This document shows positions 10,945 to 22,690 of a stretch of DNA of 64,000 nucleotides, one piece after another. The stretch comes from Ornithodoros turicata (lineage: Eukaryota; Arthropoda; Arachnida; Ixodida; Argasidae). Both the position numbers and the translations under genes were made by a program. How positions within the stretch are numbered: position 1 is the first letter of the stretch; every line of letters starts with the position of its first letter. The DNA lies in the NCBI RefSeq assembly GCF_037126465.1, contig NW_026999301.1, positions 1,054,001-1,118,000 of the forward strand. The letters are read 5' to 3'. A model generated the notes under the pieces. That model was not told where the DNA came from, made no database searches, and was given only the letters and a program-made list of their open reading frames with translations.

Positions 10945-11731
10945 GCTGATGCCTTTCGTGCCTGGTAGCCTCATTTAATTTTCGATGAAATGAGATTCTC
11001 ATAAATTTATATGTTTTTTTTTTCACAAATCAATGTACATTATGAGATTTGTGCAAAGTTTCAATCTGTATAAGCTATAAACGGTAATTCCACGTTAATG
11101 TAACAGTTAATCAGTTAAGCTCCAGGACTGTAGACAACGTTAACGGTAAAGAAGGTGGCGACAAGCAATGCCGCTGCGTCCTCCATGCAAGACGACCGAC
11201 CATGAACCTTTCGCTCAAAACAGAGAATGATGCAGAACTTTGGAGGAAGTCTCGTGTGTGATGGATTATGGTAGGATACATATGGGTCTCACCCGGCTTC
11301 TGCAAGTAAAGTATTTTAAGAGTGCAATTATGGAGAGTGCCAGGAAAACAATACCACATTATCAGATAATAATATAATTTCATAAGTTCTATCTCTTCCG
11401 CGGAAAATGCATACCATAATACAGGGGTTAAAATCGAGTTGGTATTTACTGCCGTGAATGAAAAAAGGTGAAATGAGGATGTTTCTCATCAGCACTGCAG
11501 TGATGTGATTGACCCAAGCCATATAGAGAACCTACTCAAGCAGCAGAAAAAAAAAAAAAAAACATTTTCAGGCAACAAAACGGTGCGTTTGAGCAGATAT
11601 GCTACATCATCACGCACACGCTATATACGTTATTTTTAATATACTTTCAAATGAGTGACGTACATGTGGCCACCGGAGCCGAATCCCATCTCCTCGTAGC
11701 GATTCTCATGTGCTGCAATCAGTTGAAGTAG
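10945..11731. other. Unassigned sequence
   Basis: AT-rich, with a T-run at 11013-11021 and an A-run at 11547-11560. No gene recognised. Confidence 0.3.
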
Positions 11732-12762
11732 CCCTAGTAGCACATATTGTGGCCTCGACGTTGCAGCAATGTTGCGAATGTTGTCCAATGTGGGGCAACG
11801 TTTATCAACATTTTGCAATGTTCCTGCAACATTATCAAAAGTGGACCAACGTTACTTGACATTCAGCAATGTTCAAGCAACATGGAAGGTCAACATTTGA
11901 GCAACGTTGCGGCCGAACGTTCCTGCAGCATTGTCAGAAGTGGACCAATGTTACTTGACATTCACCAATGTTCATGCAACATTGCAGAGCAACGTTGGAG
12001 GAATATTGCGGCTCTACGTTTCCTGAACGTTGTTTATTGACTTTCCAGCAACATAACACTGCGTCACACTCTTACCCACAGAGGAAACCTACCGGTTTTA
12101 CAGCTCCAAACAGTAGGTAATTACATTAGAGACGAAAGCTTCAATTAAAAACGCAGTACATGACAGGGAGGGATGTCAAAAATGTTGTTGAGTGCACTTG
12201 ACTCTTGCAGATGCAACGGCTAACTACAAGGACGCATCCTGGTCACCGTTGCAAACGTTGTACGCACTGCTACACTTAATGAGCATGCCCCCAACACTTC
12301 GCATTTTAGTATATGCCTCATCCTGTTCAAAAATAGAGCCTACTGCTTGATGACAGTATCTTTATATCCAAACGGGATACCTACAGGGATACCCAAGCGG
12401 TCTCCCCTAGCCCCACTCCAGTATAAGTGAAGCGGAGATTTGCAGAGCTCAAGTCGGCTAACAGTGGCGTGCAAGTGCTTGCAGTCAGTATGCATCTCTG
12501 ATCCGACGCAAAAAAGAAAAGTAAGAAGAAGTAGAAATAATAGCGCACAAATACCTCAGCCAACCTCTTGCCAATATTAACTAAATGTTGTCATAACGTT
12601 GCCCTTATGTGGAATGTTGCAGTTGTCATGTTGCCGCAATGTTGTATAACATTTTCTAGCAACGTTTCTAGAACGTGGCCTGAAGAGGACATTAGCGATG
12701 TCTATGCAACGTTTGAAGAAAACATTGGGGCAACGTTTCTGCAACATAATGTGCTACCAGGG
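11732..12762. mobile_element. TIR element with internal AACGTT/CAACATT repeats
   Basis: The ends CCCTAGTAGCACATATTGT and, on the minus strand, CCCTGGTAGCACATTATGT form terminal inverted repeats. Next to each end the sequence is full of GCAACGTT, GCAATGTT, CAACATT and their complements in both orientations (11755-12045 and 12575-12745). On the left they form about 100-bp tandem units starting near 11822, 11921 and 12021 at the shared TCCTGC/TCCTGA. The central 12060-12560 section lacks the motif. No transposase is present. This looks like a non-autonomous DNA transposon with transposase-binding-type subterminal repeats. Confidence 0.65.
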
Positions 12763-13698
12763 AGGTTACCTGTAGCGGCAAAAATTAGACCAGTGTTCGT
12801 AACAGCGACAGAGCAGTGTCAAAATTCGAAAATTCGAGGTGAACTGAATATAGATAACTGGCAATAATTTCTCATTAGTCATTTTCTGCCAACATGTTGA
12901 GGACACAGTGCCAAATATAAACGAAATAGTCAAAGAAAATGCCAAAGCTAGCTTACTGGTGAAAAAGTATACTGTGTGTGCTCTTAACATGACATCTTTT
13001 TTAGTTATTTTCGCATTCAATTTGCGCACTGCGCTCATGTAGTGCTAGGATCACATTGACTGAACGGGACCAATAATTATTTTTATGTTTTTCGTTCCAC
13101 AGCACCAATTACTTGATCGCCTATTACGAGCGTTCTCGCCAATCTTTTGCGTTTTCGCCTTAGGGACGTCGTGTGACATCTGGGATAAGTAGCGGAAACA
13201 TAGCATGGAAACGTAGCAATGACTTCCGAAATGAAAGAAAGCGTGATAGTGACCGGGTTCGTGTACTCCATCCTGTCATATTGCTAATCCTTACGGTGGG
13301 GGAAATCTTATCTCTATCGTTTGACTATTGCCTGGCCCCAACAGGTATGAGACAAACTCATAAGTAGTTTCACACTTTAAATAACATATGTCAGGAAAGG
13401 GTTTCCTAACAGTAGGATACCGGACTAACACTTGCAAAACACTAGCGAAACTGTACGAATAGGAGACACACCTACTGTCCCGCGATGACTTGCGCTGCCC
13501 GCTGACTAGACACACGCTAAACAAGCGGAGGGTCTCAGCTGGAGGCTTGGATGTTTGCGCAGGCCAGGCGCGGATTTCCGGTATTTTGCGAAAATGTAGG
13601 ATGCAGCAGGGTTGGCTGTGTGGCACAATTGGCGAAGCAATCACGTATCATTGCACTGAAGCCCGCCGTAGCTGTACAGGGTAAAAAAGTCTAGCTCA
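12763..13698. other. Unassigned sequence
   Basis: A 117-codon minus-strand frame (13291-13644) is present but shows no known motif. No repeat structure seen. Confidence 0.3.
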
Positions 13699-14607
13699 CG
13701 ACGTACTCGCCGGACGATTGTGAGACTTTCGGAAATTACCTTCTGGAAACTTTTGCCACCATTCAGGAAGGCTTCGGACAATTTTTAATTGTGGGAAATT
13801 TATTTTTCAATTGAACTTTGAAAATTGCCAGGCGAACCTCACTTTTTTTCACAGAAATATGAAGTTCTCAGCCGATAACCGCTACCCAACAGAAACCATA
13901 CACAGTATCGCAACAGAAATAGCCGAAGAAAATTAGTGAAACTTCCGCTTTATCCCCACCTGCTTGATTGTCGCAAAGAAAAGCGCATGGAAGATGGGAG
14001 AGGAGGAAGTGACCCCTCTTGTTTTACCTTCCCAAGCAACACATTGTACTGAAAGTCGAGTGCAATAGGGGTGGACGGGTAGGTGGAAGACCTTGAACAG
14101 ACTCTTGAACCTAAGGAATATTGATAAGACACATACCGTCCACCCCTATTGCACTCGACTTTCAGTACATTGTGCTGCTTGGCTTTCTTTCCCCCGCGTT
14201 GACCTTGATGCTGGGGACAACCGTCTTTTCACAAAGAACACAAAACAACAGTCTTATCACAAAGAACGCAAAACAAATGAAGGCGGGGACACTTTCTCCT
14301 CGTGACCAACATTACGCGGGCGCGTCTTTGCGAAAATCAAGCAGGAATGGCTAAAGCGTAATTTTTACCTCTTTTTTTTACGCTTTCAGTTGCGATACTG
14401 TAGATAGTTTTTGTTGGGTCTGTTGGGCGCTTTTCCGTAGAGGACTTCATTAAAAAGAAAGTGAAGTTCGCTTGGCAATTTTCGAAGTTCAATTGACTAA
14501 AGATAAATTTCCTCCAATTAAAAATTGTCGAAAGCCTCCCTCTATGGTGGCAAAAGTTTCCAGAAGGTAATTGCCGAAAGTCCCACAATCCCCCAGCGAC
14601 TACGTCG
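13699..14607. mobile_element. Large fold-back element with nested palindromic MITE
   Basis: Left arm (about 13699-13985) and right arm (about 14318-14607) are imperfect reverse complements along nearly 280 bp. The outer ends read CGACGTACTCGCCGG and, on the minus strand, CGACGTAGTCGCTGG. Shared inner blocks include GACTTTCGG.AATTACCTTC, the AATTGAACTT block and TTTGCGA. The loop contains the separate MITE at 14031-14182. No transposase is encoded. Confidence 0.75.
14031..14182 (+). mobile_element. Palindromic MITE, copy A
   Basis: The arms begin CCCAAGCAACACATTGTACT on the left and, on the minus strand, CCAAGCAGCACAATGTACTG on the right. They extend about 50 bp each through GAAAGTCGAGTGCAATAGGGG. 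A short asymmetric centre (ACCTTGAACAGACTC to TTGATAAGACACATACCG) gives the copy an orientation. Copies B (25583-25735) and C (31555-31707) match closely. It sits in the loop of a larger fold-back element, so it inserted later. Confidence 0.85.
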
Positions 14608-16241
14608 CCAGTTCCAATTTTTTATCACTTTACATGAAACACCACGTATATGCTCTACATATTAAAACATAAATGTGTACTGTAGCACAAACAAACTCCT
14701 AATGTGACCTCCCAAAGGGCATGGTAACTGCAGTGATCCCAGTTTGGCGCTCCAACTGTAGCCCGACATTACCTCTCCGAAAATGAATAATTCAAACATA
14801 TAACTAACTGGCTAACTCCAATGTCTTACAGCTCAGGTGTAGGGCCCAATGCCAGTAACCTAGGGGCACTGATGAATACCTAGAGTAAATAATTTCATCT
14901 GTACCTTTACTTGTAAATAATTAACTGTATTCAGTAAAAACCCTCTATATTAACCTTATGTATGCACGTTTGCGCATAATCTGAGTATGCACCATCATGT
15001 TCATTATGACAGATGTTGCGCAATGGCTCAGATAGGTGTATAAATATTCCACATATCTTGGAGACCCACCCACCCTTCTCAACAAAATAGACCTACAACA
15101 CAAAGAACACTGCTTACCAACTTCTTGATGACTCCATCTGTCTCCTCTTAGCAGTGGTGGAAGGAGGAGCAACGTAGCACTGACCAGGGCATCTAATGCG
15201 AGGAGCAAATTGCAATGGTCACTAAATATTCTGAAGTGACACACCTGTAATTCACACCACAATAAATTGAGATTGTGCTGTGCCATACCTTCAACACAAA
15301 GAATCATTGCATTCTGACCAACAGACAACTTCATAAATAACCACAGCAGAAGGCGTACCACTGGGGAGAAGGAGGTATTCGTATGGTTCTGGTGTACTGA
15401 AGAATTATCTTAACAGCTAGAATATAAGGGTGATGAGATGAGGACTACATAGGAAGCTACGTTCTTCAAAGCGGGTGCCGAGGTCAATAGCAACAAAACC
15501 ATGGCTTCAGCTCCTTCCTACCATGTATAAGTGCTGCCACACTCTTCCTGTGCTTCCGTTCCAAAAGCAAGAAGCTGGAAAGAGACACAGATACCTAATG
15601 CATAAAGATATAATACGTAATCTCAACTGATGCGGTGTTCTGAAGTACAGCTCACATGAAGCTGTATACTGAACAGACATTCATACTTCACACACAAAAA
15701 AGGAACAAACAAACAAACAAACTTTCCATAAGGACAAAACGTACACAAAATCAAAACAAAGCTGTATGCACCGCCATGAGGGTGTGAAGCCACGTTATGC
15801 AAATGCCAAATACAATAATACAAACATAAATGTTGACCGCGGGAACGGCAGGGAATTCAACGGTCTCAGGAAAAGGAGGTGCAGGGATACGGCCAGAGAC
15901 ACACGGGAGCTGCAGGGATGAAGGCGTCATTCCATGTAGTAGTCTGAATTGGTACTGTCATGTATCGTTTCCATGAAATACACCAAAGCGAGGTACACGC
16001 ATATCGTGAAGTCGAGGGGGAAACTTGCCTGCACTTTCTCGACAGGTATTCAATATTGGAGGGATATTCTATATCTATCTCTCTCTCTTCTATCTCTCTC
16101 TATATTCTACCGGGGGATATTCTCTGCGAGTTTGCAGTATCACATAACGCACAAGCCTTATATTCTGGGCGCGAACCTGTGAACGTGGTGAATCACTCGA
16201 TCTGCGCATTAATATTTTGGTATTCTAGCGGTTGTATTATA
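14608..16241. other. Unassigned sequence with a TC-rich microsatellite
   Basis: A CT/CTAT-rich simple repeat lies at about 16072-16110. A 138-codon minus frame (14945-15361) has no recognised motif. Nothing else supported. Confidence 0.3.
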
Positions 16242-17065
16242 TAGGGTGTCCCACCGAAAGAGGGCCAGGATCTAAAGAAAACACGGAGTGCTCGACACAA
16301 ATGGAACCAACCGTAGTGGTTGGCAGTTGTGTGATCTATCCAAAATGTTTTTTTTTTTTTTCACCGCCCCTTATCAATCGATTAGCGGTAAGTAATTTTC
16401 TAACTTTTTAATTGTCGGTTTTAGCTCTCAGATATCAATGAAGAAGTTGTAGAACATGTCGAAAAAGACCCAACTGAAGTGGTTCGAAGTAGCAATGGCT
16501 TGTGGTTTCGTTTTTTCCCCGGGTTTAAAAATTTGTTTCAAGCGCCGCGCACACCACAGAGCGCTCCCCATAATTCGGCGCCCGCGCGTGACGATTGCAG
16601 TGCACTTTGATAAGTGTGCCGTGAAACAAGTGAAATATCTTCCTCTTGTGTGACGTGACCCAAGGATGGTCCCCAAGCGCTAATCTCAAGGTCAATGTAC
16701 GCCGGAGGGCGCTGGAACCGCCGCGCGCGGGTGCCGGATTGTGGGCACCGATCTGCGGTCCGCCTGACATCTGAGACCAACTCTTAAACCGGGGGAAAAC
16801 GAAACCACAAGCTATGGCGACCTCGAACCGCTTCAGTTGTGTCCTTTTCGACATGTACTATACAACTTCTTCATTGACATCCGAGAGCTAAAACCGATAA
16901 TCCAAAAGTTAGAAAATTAATTACTGCTAATTAATTGACAAGGGCGATGAAAAAATATTTTTTGATAGACCACGCAACTGCCAAACACGTACAGTTGGTT
17001 CCATTTGTGTAGAGCACTTCCTTTTTTCTTTAGCCCTTTGCCCTTTTTCGGTGGGACATCCTGTA
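16242..17065. mobile_element. Fold-back element, TAnAGGGTGTCCCACC family
   Basis: The ends TATAGGGTGTCCCACCG and, on the minus strand, TACAGGATGTCCCACCG are inverted copies. Arms of about 280 bp (16244-16530 and 16790-17063) match over the CATTTGTG, AAAAAATATTTT-type and GAAACCACAAGC blocks. Mirror-image short frames starting MSKKTQLKWFEVA and MSKRTQLKRFEVA arise only because the arms are inverted copies. The GC-rich centre (16550-16780) is single copy. No transposase. Confidence 0.75.
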
Positions 17066-18376
17066 TAAAAATATGACACATTACGTGAAAATTCTGTCCT
17101 GCGTTGAACTGGTCGTGCAGAGGAATGTATCAGATGAAGAAGTCTCATTGAATGAGTCCTCATAAGAAAGGGTCATCAGCCGAATTGACGACGTCGAGGA
17201 CGTGGACGCGCAGTGCTCTCATGAATGTTCAGAAATTCTCCAACCGCTCGTTCACCCGAATAACGCCAAGGCAGACCACAGTGACAAGCACATTCAAAAA
17301 ACAGGGGGAGGAAAAACAAGTGATTTGTAAGCTCAATGACACAGCAACATGCAGGCAGACGCGACATTTTTCAACATGTTCTAAGCCAGCGTGTTTGTCC
17401 GATAGACGCATTTTCTCCTTTGCATTGTCCTCCTTTGCAGCCCAAACGCGAGTGTGGCGCAGCTGCGACCTCCAGTCAAATAATTAGTGTTCCTGTCCAA
17501 TATGTGCACTTTTGTGCGGGTGGCGAACGCCACACGTATCACATATCTTATCACGTATCTTATCACCTCATTATCACGTATCTTCAAGGACAAAGCAATC
17601 CGAAAGCACATCAAACATAAAACGAATACCCTTAGACACACACACTTCCCCACACATCAAAACTGCCCGTGTATTCGTTCTGGAAAGAAGCGCAGAAAAC
17701 GCATGCAATACAACGAAATCAGATGTCCGTTTACCTGAATCAGCAGTTTGTCCGTTACGGTATCGAAAGCTTGAGTCTCGTAATGCTTCCATTATTTCAT
17801 CTGCACGGTGATCGCCCCCTACTGCGATTTTGCTTCGTCGACAACTTGTACTTCGCAAACTCAGTGACACTCTTGCTAGCCTCACGCACACGTCTGGTGA
17901 AAATGACCAACGAAAAGCTACAAAACTACAAAAACCTGCAAGTAGCCTTGCAGCAGTTTCACAACCGTTCAGGCACGAAAAATGCGGAGCGCCGAATCTC
18001 GGAGCCTCGAATATGAGTTGGGAGGCGCATTATACGTGTATGTATGTTTTAGCTTTTTCATTCTAATTTTTAATTGCCTAAGCAGTTGCACAAATGATTG
18101 TTTGTGCATGACACTTTGGCAGAGCAAACGTTTTGCTGCATGCGAGCAGCCATTTCACGCAGTCTCACATTTTGAGGACACTGCTGGCTGTTCCACGCTC
18201 CACCCTCCTCCCGTTCGCGTCCGCAACAGATTCCGCCCGAAGGAGTGCGAGAAGGAAGGGAGGAGTCATTGTAGGAGAAACGGCGAAAGGGAGTGAAGCG
18301 CGCATTTGACGTCGCGCGACTCCCTTTTTTTCTTAGAGTGTGAGGGGACAGCAGACATCATTCTTCATGTAGACAG
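17066..18376. other. Unassigned sequence with a short TATCTTATCACG tandem
   Basis: At 17533-17585 the motif CGTATCTTATCAC recurs about four times. Several overlapping ORFs of about 100 codons on both strands (17512-18296) look random. The last 20 bases before 18377 end in GTAGACAG, a possible splice acceptor for the next feature. Confidence 0.3.
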
Positions 18377-19249
18377 GTGATAAGATTTTCTATGAAAGCA
18401 GTCCTGAATAACTTACAAGTGCTTCTTGCAGGGCATTCGACCTGCTCAGTTCGTACAGTCCAAGATCTTCTAACCTCAAAGCACCTCTCCGCCCCGGATC
18501 TTGTGCTTCTCAGAAACTCGGTGAGAGACTCAGAAAAAAAAGGGGAAACTCATGACGCTTATACTGCCCTCAGGAAAGCATGGTGTGCTCGACGGAAGGC
18601 GGATATCTGTTTTAAGCTCAGCGTTCTTCCCCAGAGCCTTGCAGAAATGGCAGAAACGTCCTTTCAGAAAGAAGCGTGCAGGCGAGGTATACTCCGACAC
18701 CAGGGACACATGGTAGATGACGAGGAAGAAGAAAGCACAGCAATGAGCCCTCAAGATGATATGAGTTCTTTGTTCAGTGAGTCTGGCCAGGGTCTCAGTG
18801 AGGTTAGCTGTGAAGTGCTACAGTACATCGGTGGCTACATGATGAGAGGTGTTGCACAGAAGGTGACATGCTCACAGTGCATTGAGCTTCTTGTAAAAGA
18901 CGACGTCACTAGCATCCTTGTTTTTATTCGAAATAATGGAGGCCTAATCGTGCCATCCCTACTGGTGGAGTACGCACTGTGCAGCTGCGAGCGCACCTTT
19001 CGAGTGCACACAGCTACTCCTCAAATCGTTACAGCAGTGAGCCTTGTGATCTACAGCTTCCGTGAGTTTGTGCAAAGACACCAAAATATCGTTGGGGGTG
19101 AACATTACACGTCAGAGCCGGAGCATGTCATAATGCTCACTCGGATGGTAATGAAACAATACGTCCAGCTAAAACTGCACGAACTGTCAAAGAAACTTAC
19201 ACAAGCAAGGCAGAAGGCGTACGTGGAAGTAAACTCACATAGCAGGTGA
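18377..19249 (+). CDS. P-element/THAP9-like transposase, C-terminal exon
   Basis: This is an open frame of about 290 codons. Its second half reads LQYIGGYMMRG, a C..C pair (VTCSQCIELLV), then NNGGLIVPSLLVEYALCSCE and a basic helical tail. The pattern L.YI.GYV.......C..C followed by GGL..PS is established for the C-terminal part of P-element/THAP9-type transposases. The frame is open upstream and preceded by an AG, so it is more likely a downstream exon than a complete gene. The first ATG in the exon is at residue 6. The N-terminal THAP domain and most of the RNase H-like core are not visible upstream. No disabling change within the exon. Confidence 0.5.
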   Translation: MIRFSMKAVLNNLQVLLAGHSTCSVRTVQDLLTSKHLSAPDLVLLRNSVRDSEKKGETHDAYTALRKAWCARRKADICFKLSVLPQSLAEMAETSFQKEACRRGILRHQGHMVDDEEEESTAMSPQDDMSSLFSESGQGLSEVSCEVLQYIGGYMMRGVAQKVTCSQCIELLVKDDVTSILVFIRNNGGLIVPSLLVEYALCSCERTFRVHTATPQIVTAVSLVIYSFREFVQRHQNIVGGEHYTSEPEHVIMLTRMVMKQYVQLKLHELSKKLTQARQKAYVEVNSHSR

Positions 19250-19624
19250 TCTTCCTCAACAAATGAGAAAGTATTTGAGTATTTGACACTCTTTGCATAA
19301 ACGTGTGTGTTATCAATGAATCCGACGGGCGCAACATAACCTTGCACACTCCTTAGACTTAAAGGGACAGTCGCATTCTCCGAGGTCAATTTCGAAACTA
19401 ATGCGAATTCTAATTCCTTGCCGACCACTAAAGTGGGCCCGAAAATACCATTTCGATCCGCGGCGTACTTTTCGCGCAATCCGAGGAAAAAGAAACCGGA
19501 ATCCTTGCACCCTCGCTCTCTAAAAGTGGGAGCAAACGTCACAGGGATAAGGCCAATCAGCGCGCGCCCTGGGCAAATGCGAGCCGCGCGCCTGTTTGGC
19601 GATCGCGAAGCGAAGGGAGCAAAC

Positions 19625-19810
19625 ATGGAGTCGGAAAACGAGAGTGATGTTTCCCTGTCTGGGGGAGATTCTGACGAACATGTTAGCGGTAGCGGCGACG
19701 AGTTAATGCTGGATGATGACCCATACTCTACGGACCCAATGCCTCTGGAACCCGCCGACCATCCACGAGATGTGGCTGCGGCTAACCCGCGGGATGACAT
19801 TTTTAGGTGA
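19625..19810 (+). CDS. Acidic N-terminal exon within the TTAA element
   Basis: From ATG at 19625 the frame begins MESENESDVSLSGG, followed by an Asp/Glu/Ser-rich stretch and a DPYSTDPMPLEPADH segment. It reaches a GGTGAC donor-like site at about 19806-19811. GC-rich upstream sequence to 19363 could be the 5' UTR. The composition resembles disordered N-termini of transposon-encoded proteins, but I cannot name the family. Without the splice the frame stops at 19810. Confidence 0.35.
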   Translation: MESENESDVSLSGGDSDEHVSGSGDELMLDDDPYSTDPMPLEPADHPRDVAAANPRDDIFR

Positions 19811-21425
19811 CATATCGCTTTGCATGGTTGCCGTCGGATGTGCGAAACAGTTTAGAATGTTGAAATCGGCTGGTGTCTGTGTCGAGTCTGCGACCCACAG
19901 GAGCCCGACGAGCGCCTGTGTTGCCATTCTGTTGCCAGGGTGGTAGAAATGGGCAACAGTGCCGCCGTGCAGTGCATAACACCGATTATAACTCAGGGAC
20001 ATCTGCCTCCGTAGAGAGCTTCTAGTGGTGTGCGCGCCTCAATGCTGCCTCTACGATCAACATTTTAGGCGACTCAATCCCCAGGACCACAGGTTAGCCT
20101 GCTGCAGTGCTCTCTCGTTTGCTATATGATTACGACCGTAATGAATTTTTCGGTTTAAATGACCCCCCATCAAGATTCGGAAGGGTAAACTCGAGTGCTA
20201 GTCGGGTGTTGTTCGTTATGCAAATTGTAGCAACTAAAGTGGACAAGGGCTATATACAAAAGGGCGACTATTCTCAGCAGGTTTTTGGCCTACACAAGTT
20301 TGTTCCCCATAAATCATAAGCGTGGACGACAGCCGTGGAACGATCTAGAGAATCCTGGTCCAACAATTCCATTAGGAAAAGTGAAGCAACACAGCCGCCT
20401 CAGCTAGTCTCGACATGCTCTCAATTATGCCAGTTAGCCATGCCCTGATTGGCAACACAAAACCCTGATTGAATCCAGTGGGAATTTTAAACTCTGAAGG
20501 AAAGTTTTGCAAGTCTGAAAACAGAAGCATTTGAGGTGGCAATGAAGGGGGGAAGCATGTTACTGAAAAATGTAAGAGTAACGTATTTTGGGAGAAATTG
20601 GATTTTGCCGAAATTGGAGGGAAGCTGGCTTGGGAGGGAGTTAACAGTTGGAATCGGGCTCATCCTGAAAGAGGCGGACATTTTTCTGTTGTACTATGTT
20701 GCACACCTGCCAACCTTCCACATTCAAAATGCGGGAGACCCTGGAACTAAGGAATGAATGCACAGGCTTTGAACTCCAAGGTTGGGATAGTGTCTGTTCT
20801 TCTGTTCTGGCCATTGTCTTCCCAACACTGCTGGAGATTTGGCAGGTATGCAAATGCCCACAAGATATGATGGTAAACAAAAAGAAATGTCATGTGGTGT
20901 TGTCTTTTCCAGCTGCCTGAGGTTCACGGCATACTCGTCATTCACAAGATGGGTCTGGGGATACCTTGGCCCAAGGAACAGACGACAGGTTCCTGGATGC
21001 GTTGTCCGAGCAATCAGGAGGGAGTTCCCGTCTACGTCTTATCAAGGCTATCAGCATTAGGACCATCGAAACAAGGGTGTCTTGGCAAGAGAGACAAGCT
21101 GGTGCATACTGATGGCTGGAACTGGAGACATGTAGTGGCAAGACAAAAATTTTGCTGACATAGGCACACTTCGTGTAAGTGAGCCCTTGGTCATCCCCCT
21201 TGCCTCCCATCAGAGGTTTTCGAGGATACTCTAGGTGTGGTCTTTTCGTCATTGCACTGTGGGGGATTTTTTGTCTTGTCACTCTGTATCTCCAGTTGCA
21301 GTCAACAGACTGTCTACCCGTCTGTACAGCAAAAACTACAACACGTGGCGGTATTAGCTCTGGCATCAAATCCAGACTGTACTGCACTAAGTTAGTGCCG
21401 AGGTGGGTGTAGTGACGGGAATAAA
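19811..21425. other. Interior of TTAA element, no gene identified
   Basis: Several overlapping frames of 60-150 codons on both strands, none with a known motif. A 149-codon minus frame (20938-21387) is the longest. Confidence 0.25.
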
Positions 21426-21488
21426 GAATGACCCTATAATTGTATCGATTTATTGTACAGTGGAGTATGACGGAGTGGGAATAACAAG

Positions 21489-21545
21489 ATAGCTTAGGTT
21501 TATTTGCCTCCCATTATGTATCGGAGGCAAATAAACCTAAGCTAT
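21489..21545. repeat. Perfect 23-bp hairpin with 11-nt loop
   Basis: The arm ATAGCTTAGGTTTATTTGCC plus TCC (21489-21511) is perfectly complementary to 21523-21545. The loop is CATTATGTATC. Each arm contains TTTATTTG/CAAATAAA. A perfect palindrome of this size in an otherwise decayed region suggests a recent origin, or a functional RNA or DNA hairpin. Confidence 0.9.
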
Positions 21546-22511
21546 TTTATTATGTTGTGCTGCGGTTCTAAATTAATGTGGTGTGAAGTCTGCGTGGCTA
21601 CAGGTATGCTGCCACAGGGATGTTAGGAGGGTTCATGTTGGCAGATCCATATCTGGTGTACTAATACGTTATGCAAGTCTGTGTCCATTGTTTTCATCTT
21701 CCTGGAATCAGGGGATGACAACCCCCTTGTGAGATGCGCCGTGAAGTGGGAAGTGGGTCCCCAGCATTTGCTTCAGCCATGACCTCCACATCTGAAATAT
21801 GGCCTTGAGTGTTAACACTCAAAAGAATACGTTGAGGGCCTAACGGGTACAATAACAAACATAAAAATGACTATGCAAATAAATCTTGCCCTTTGCGGTC
21901 CCTATTTCACTGGCACAGTTATTTTCCTGTCGACATTACGTTATAAACGCTGGCAGCCGCATCACACAAGATTCCTTTCACAGAACTCGACAATTTTCAG
22001 GGCTCGTACATATCCATTATTTTGTGGGACGTGCAAAAAGAATTGCAATATTTTCGTGGCTTGACAAAACATACCAAATCCAGTTGATTCTGTTGACGTG
22101 CTTGCTGCCGCCTGAAATAGAGCCAGAAATTAGCAACAAGGCTGCAGTAGAATACTGATGCAAGTGTCTCGGACGTAGCCAAACACAAATTGCGATGTTT
22201 TCACATCCCTGAATGCAGCCATCAGGCTTACACTATGAACTGTAGAAACATCCACTAGCTGCAATAACATTAGAATAACGCTGTCATGTGGGAGCGTCAC
22301 GTTACTCCTGCATAATACTGGCGACAATTAGCACAGCAACAACACACCAATCTTTTTTCTCTAGAGTACGCGTACTAATAATTTGTGTACATAGCCGGTG
22401 TGACTGTGACGTTACAATCGGCGGCGAGGCCAGGTGTTCGCGATGATGTTTACTGTGACAACTGATATTTTTCATCGCAGCGTAGCTGTGACCACGCAAG
22501 ATTGTCACTTA
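21546..22511. other. Interior of TTAA element, no gene identified
   Basis: Short frames only. A minus-strand 68-codon frame (22302-22508) adjoins the exon candidate at 22512. Confidence 0.25.
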
Positions 22512-22690
22512 CCTCCGTTACTGGTTCCTGCCCTTGTTCCTGATCGAATGTGGTAGGCACGGCGTCAATCTTCAGCCGCTTCTGTTTCTGCCGTAGCCCG
22601 AGCAGAACTTGCAATACATCTTCATCAAAATGAAATGTAAGCTCGGGATTCGCGTTATAAGTCTTTCTCCACCCGAGCACGTATCAGCGG
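22512..22690 (-). CDS. Putative internal exon, unknown protein
   Basis: On the minus strand the frame ELTFHFDEDVLQVLLGL, RQKQKRLKIDAVPTTF, DQEQGQEPVTE runs into a canonical GTAAGT donor at about 22511. The 5' border is undefined. It lies 40 bp downstream of a 70-codon minus ORF (22730-22942, starting MFAGKFSPLKSTW) just inside the right TIR. The family is not recognised. Confidence 0.3.

Noticed and set aside
16428..16854. Mirror-image ORFs beginning MSKKTQLK / MSKRTQLK
   Set aside because: They exist because the fold-back arms are inverted copies; no start context or domain.
17512..18296. Several ORFs of about 100 codons on both strands
   Set aside because: Mutually overlapping, no splice or domain support.
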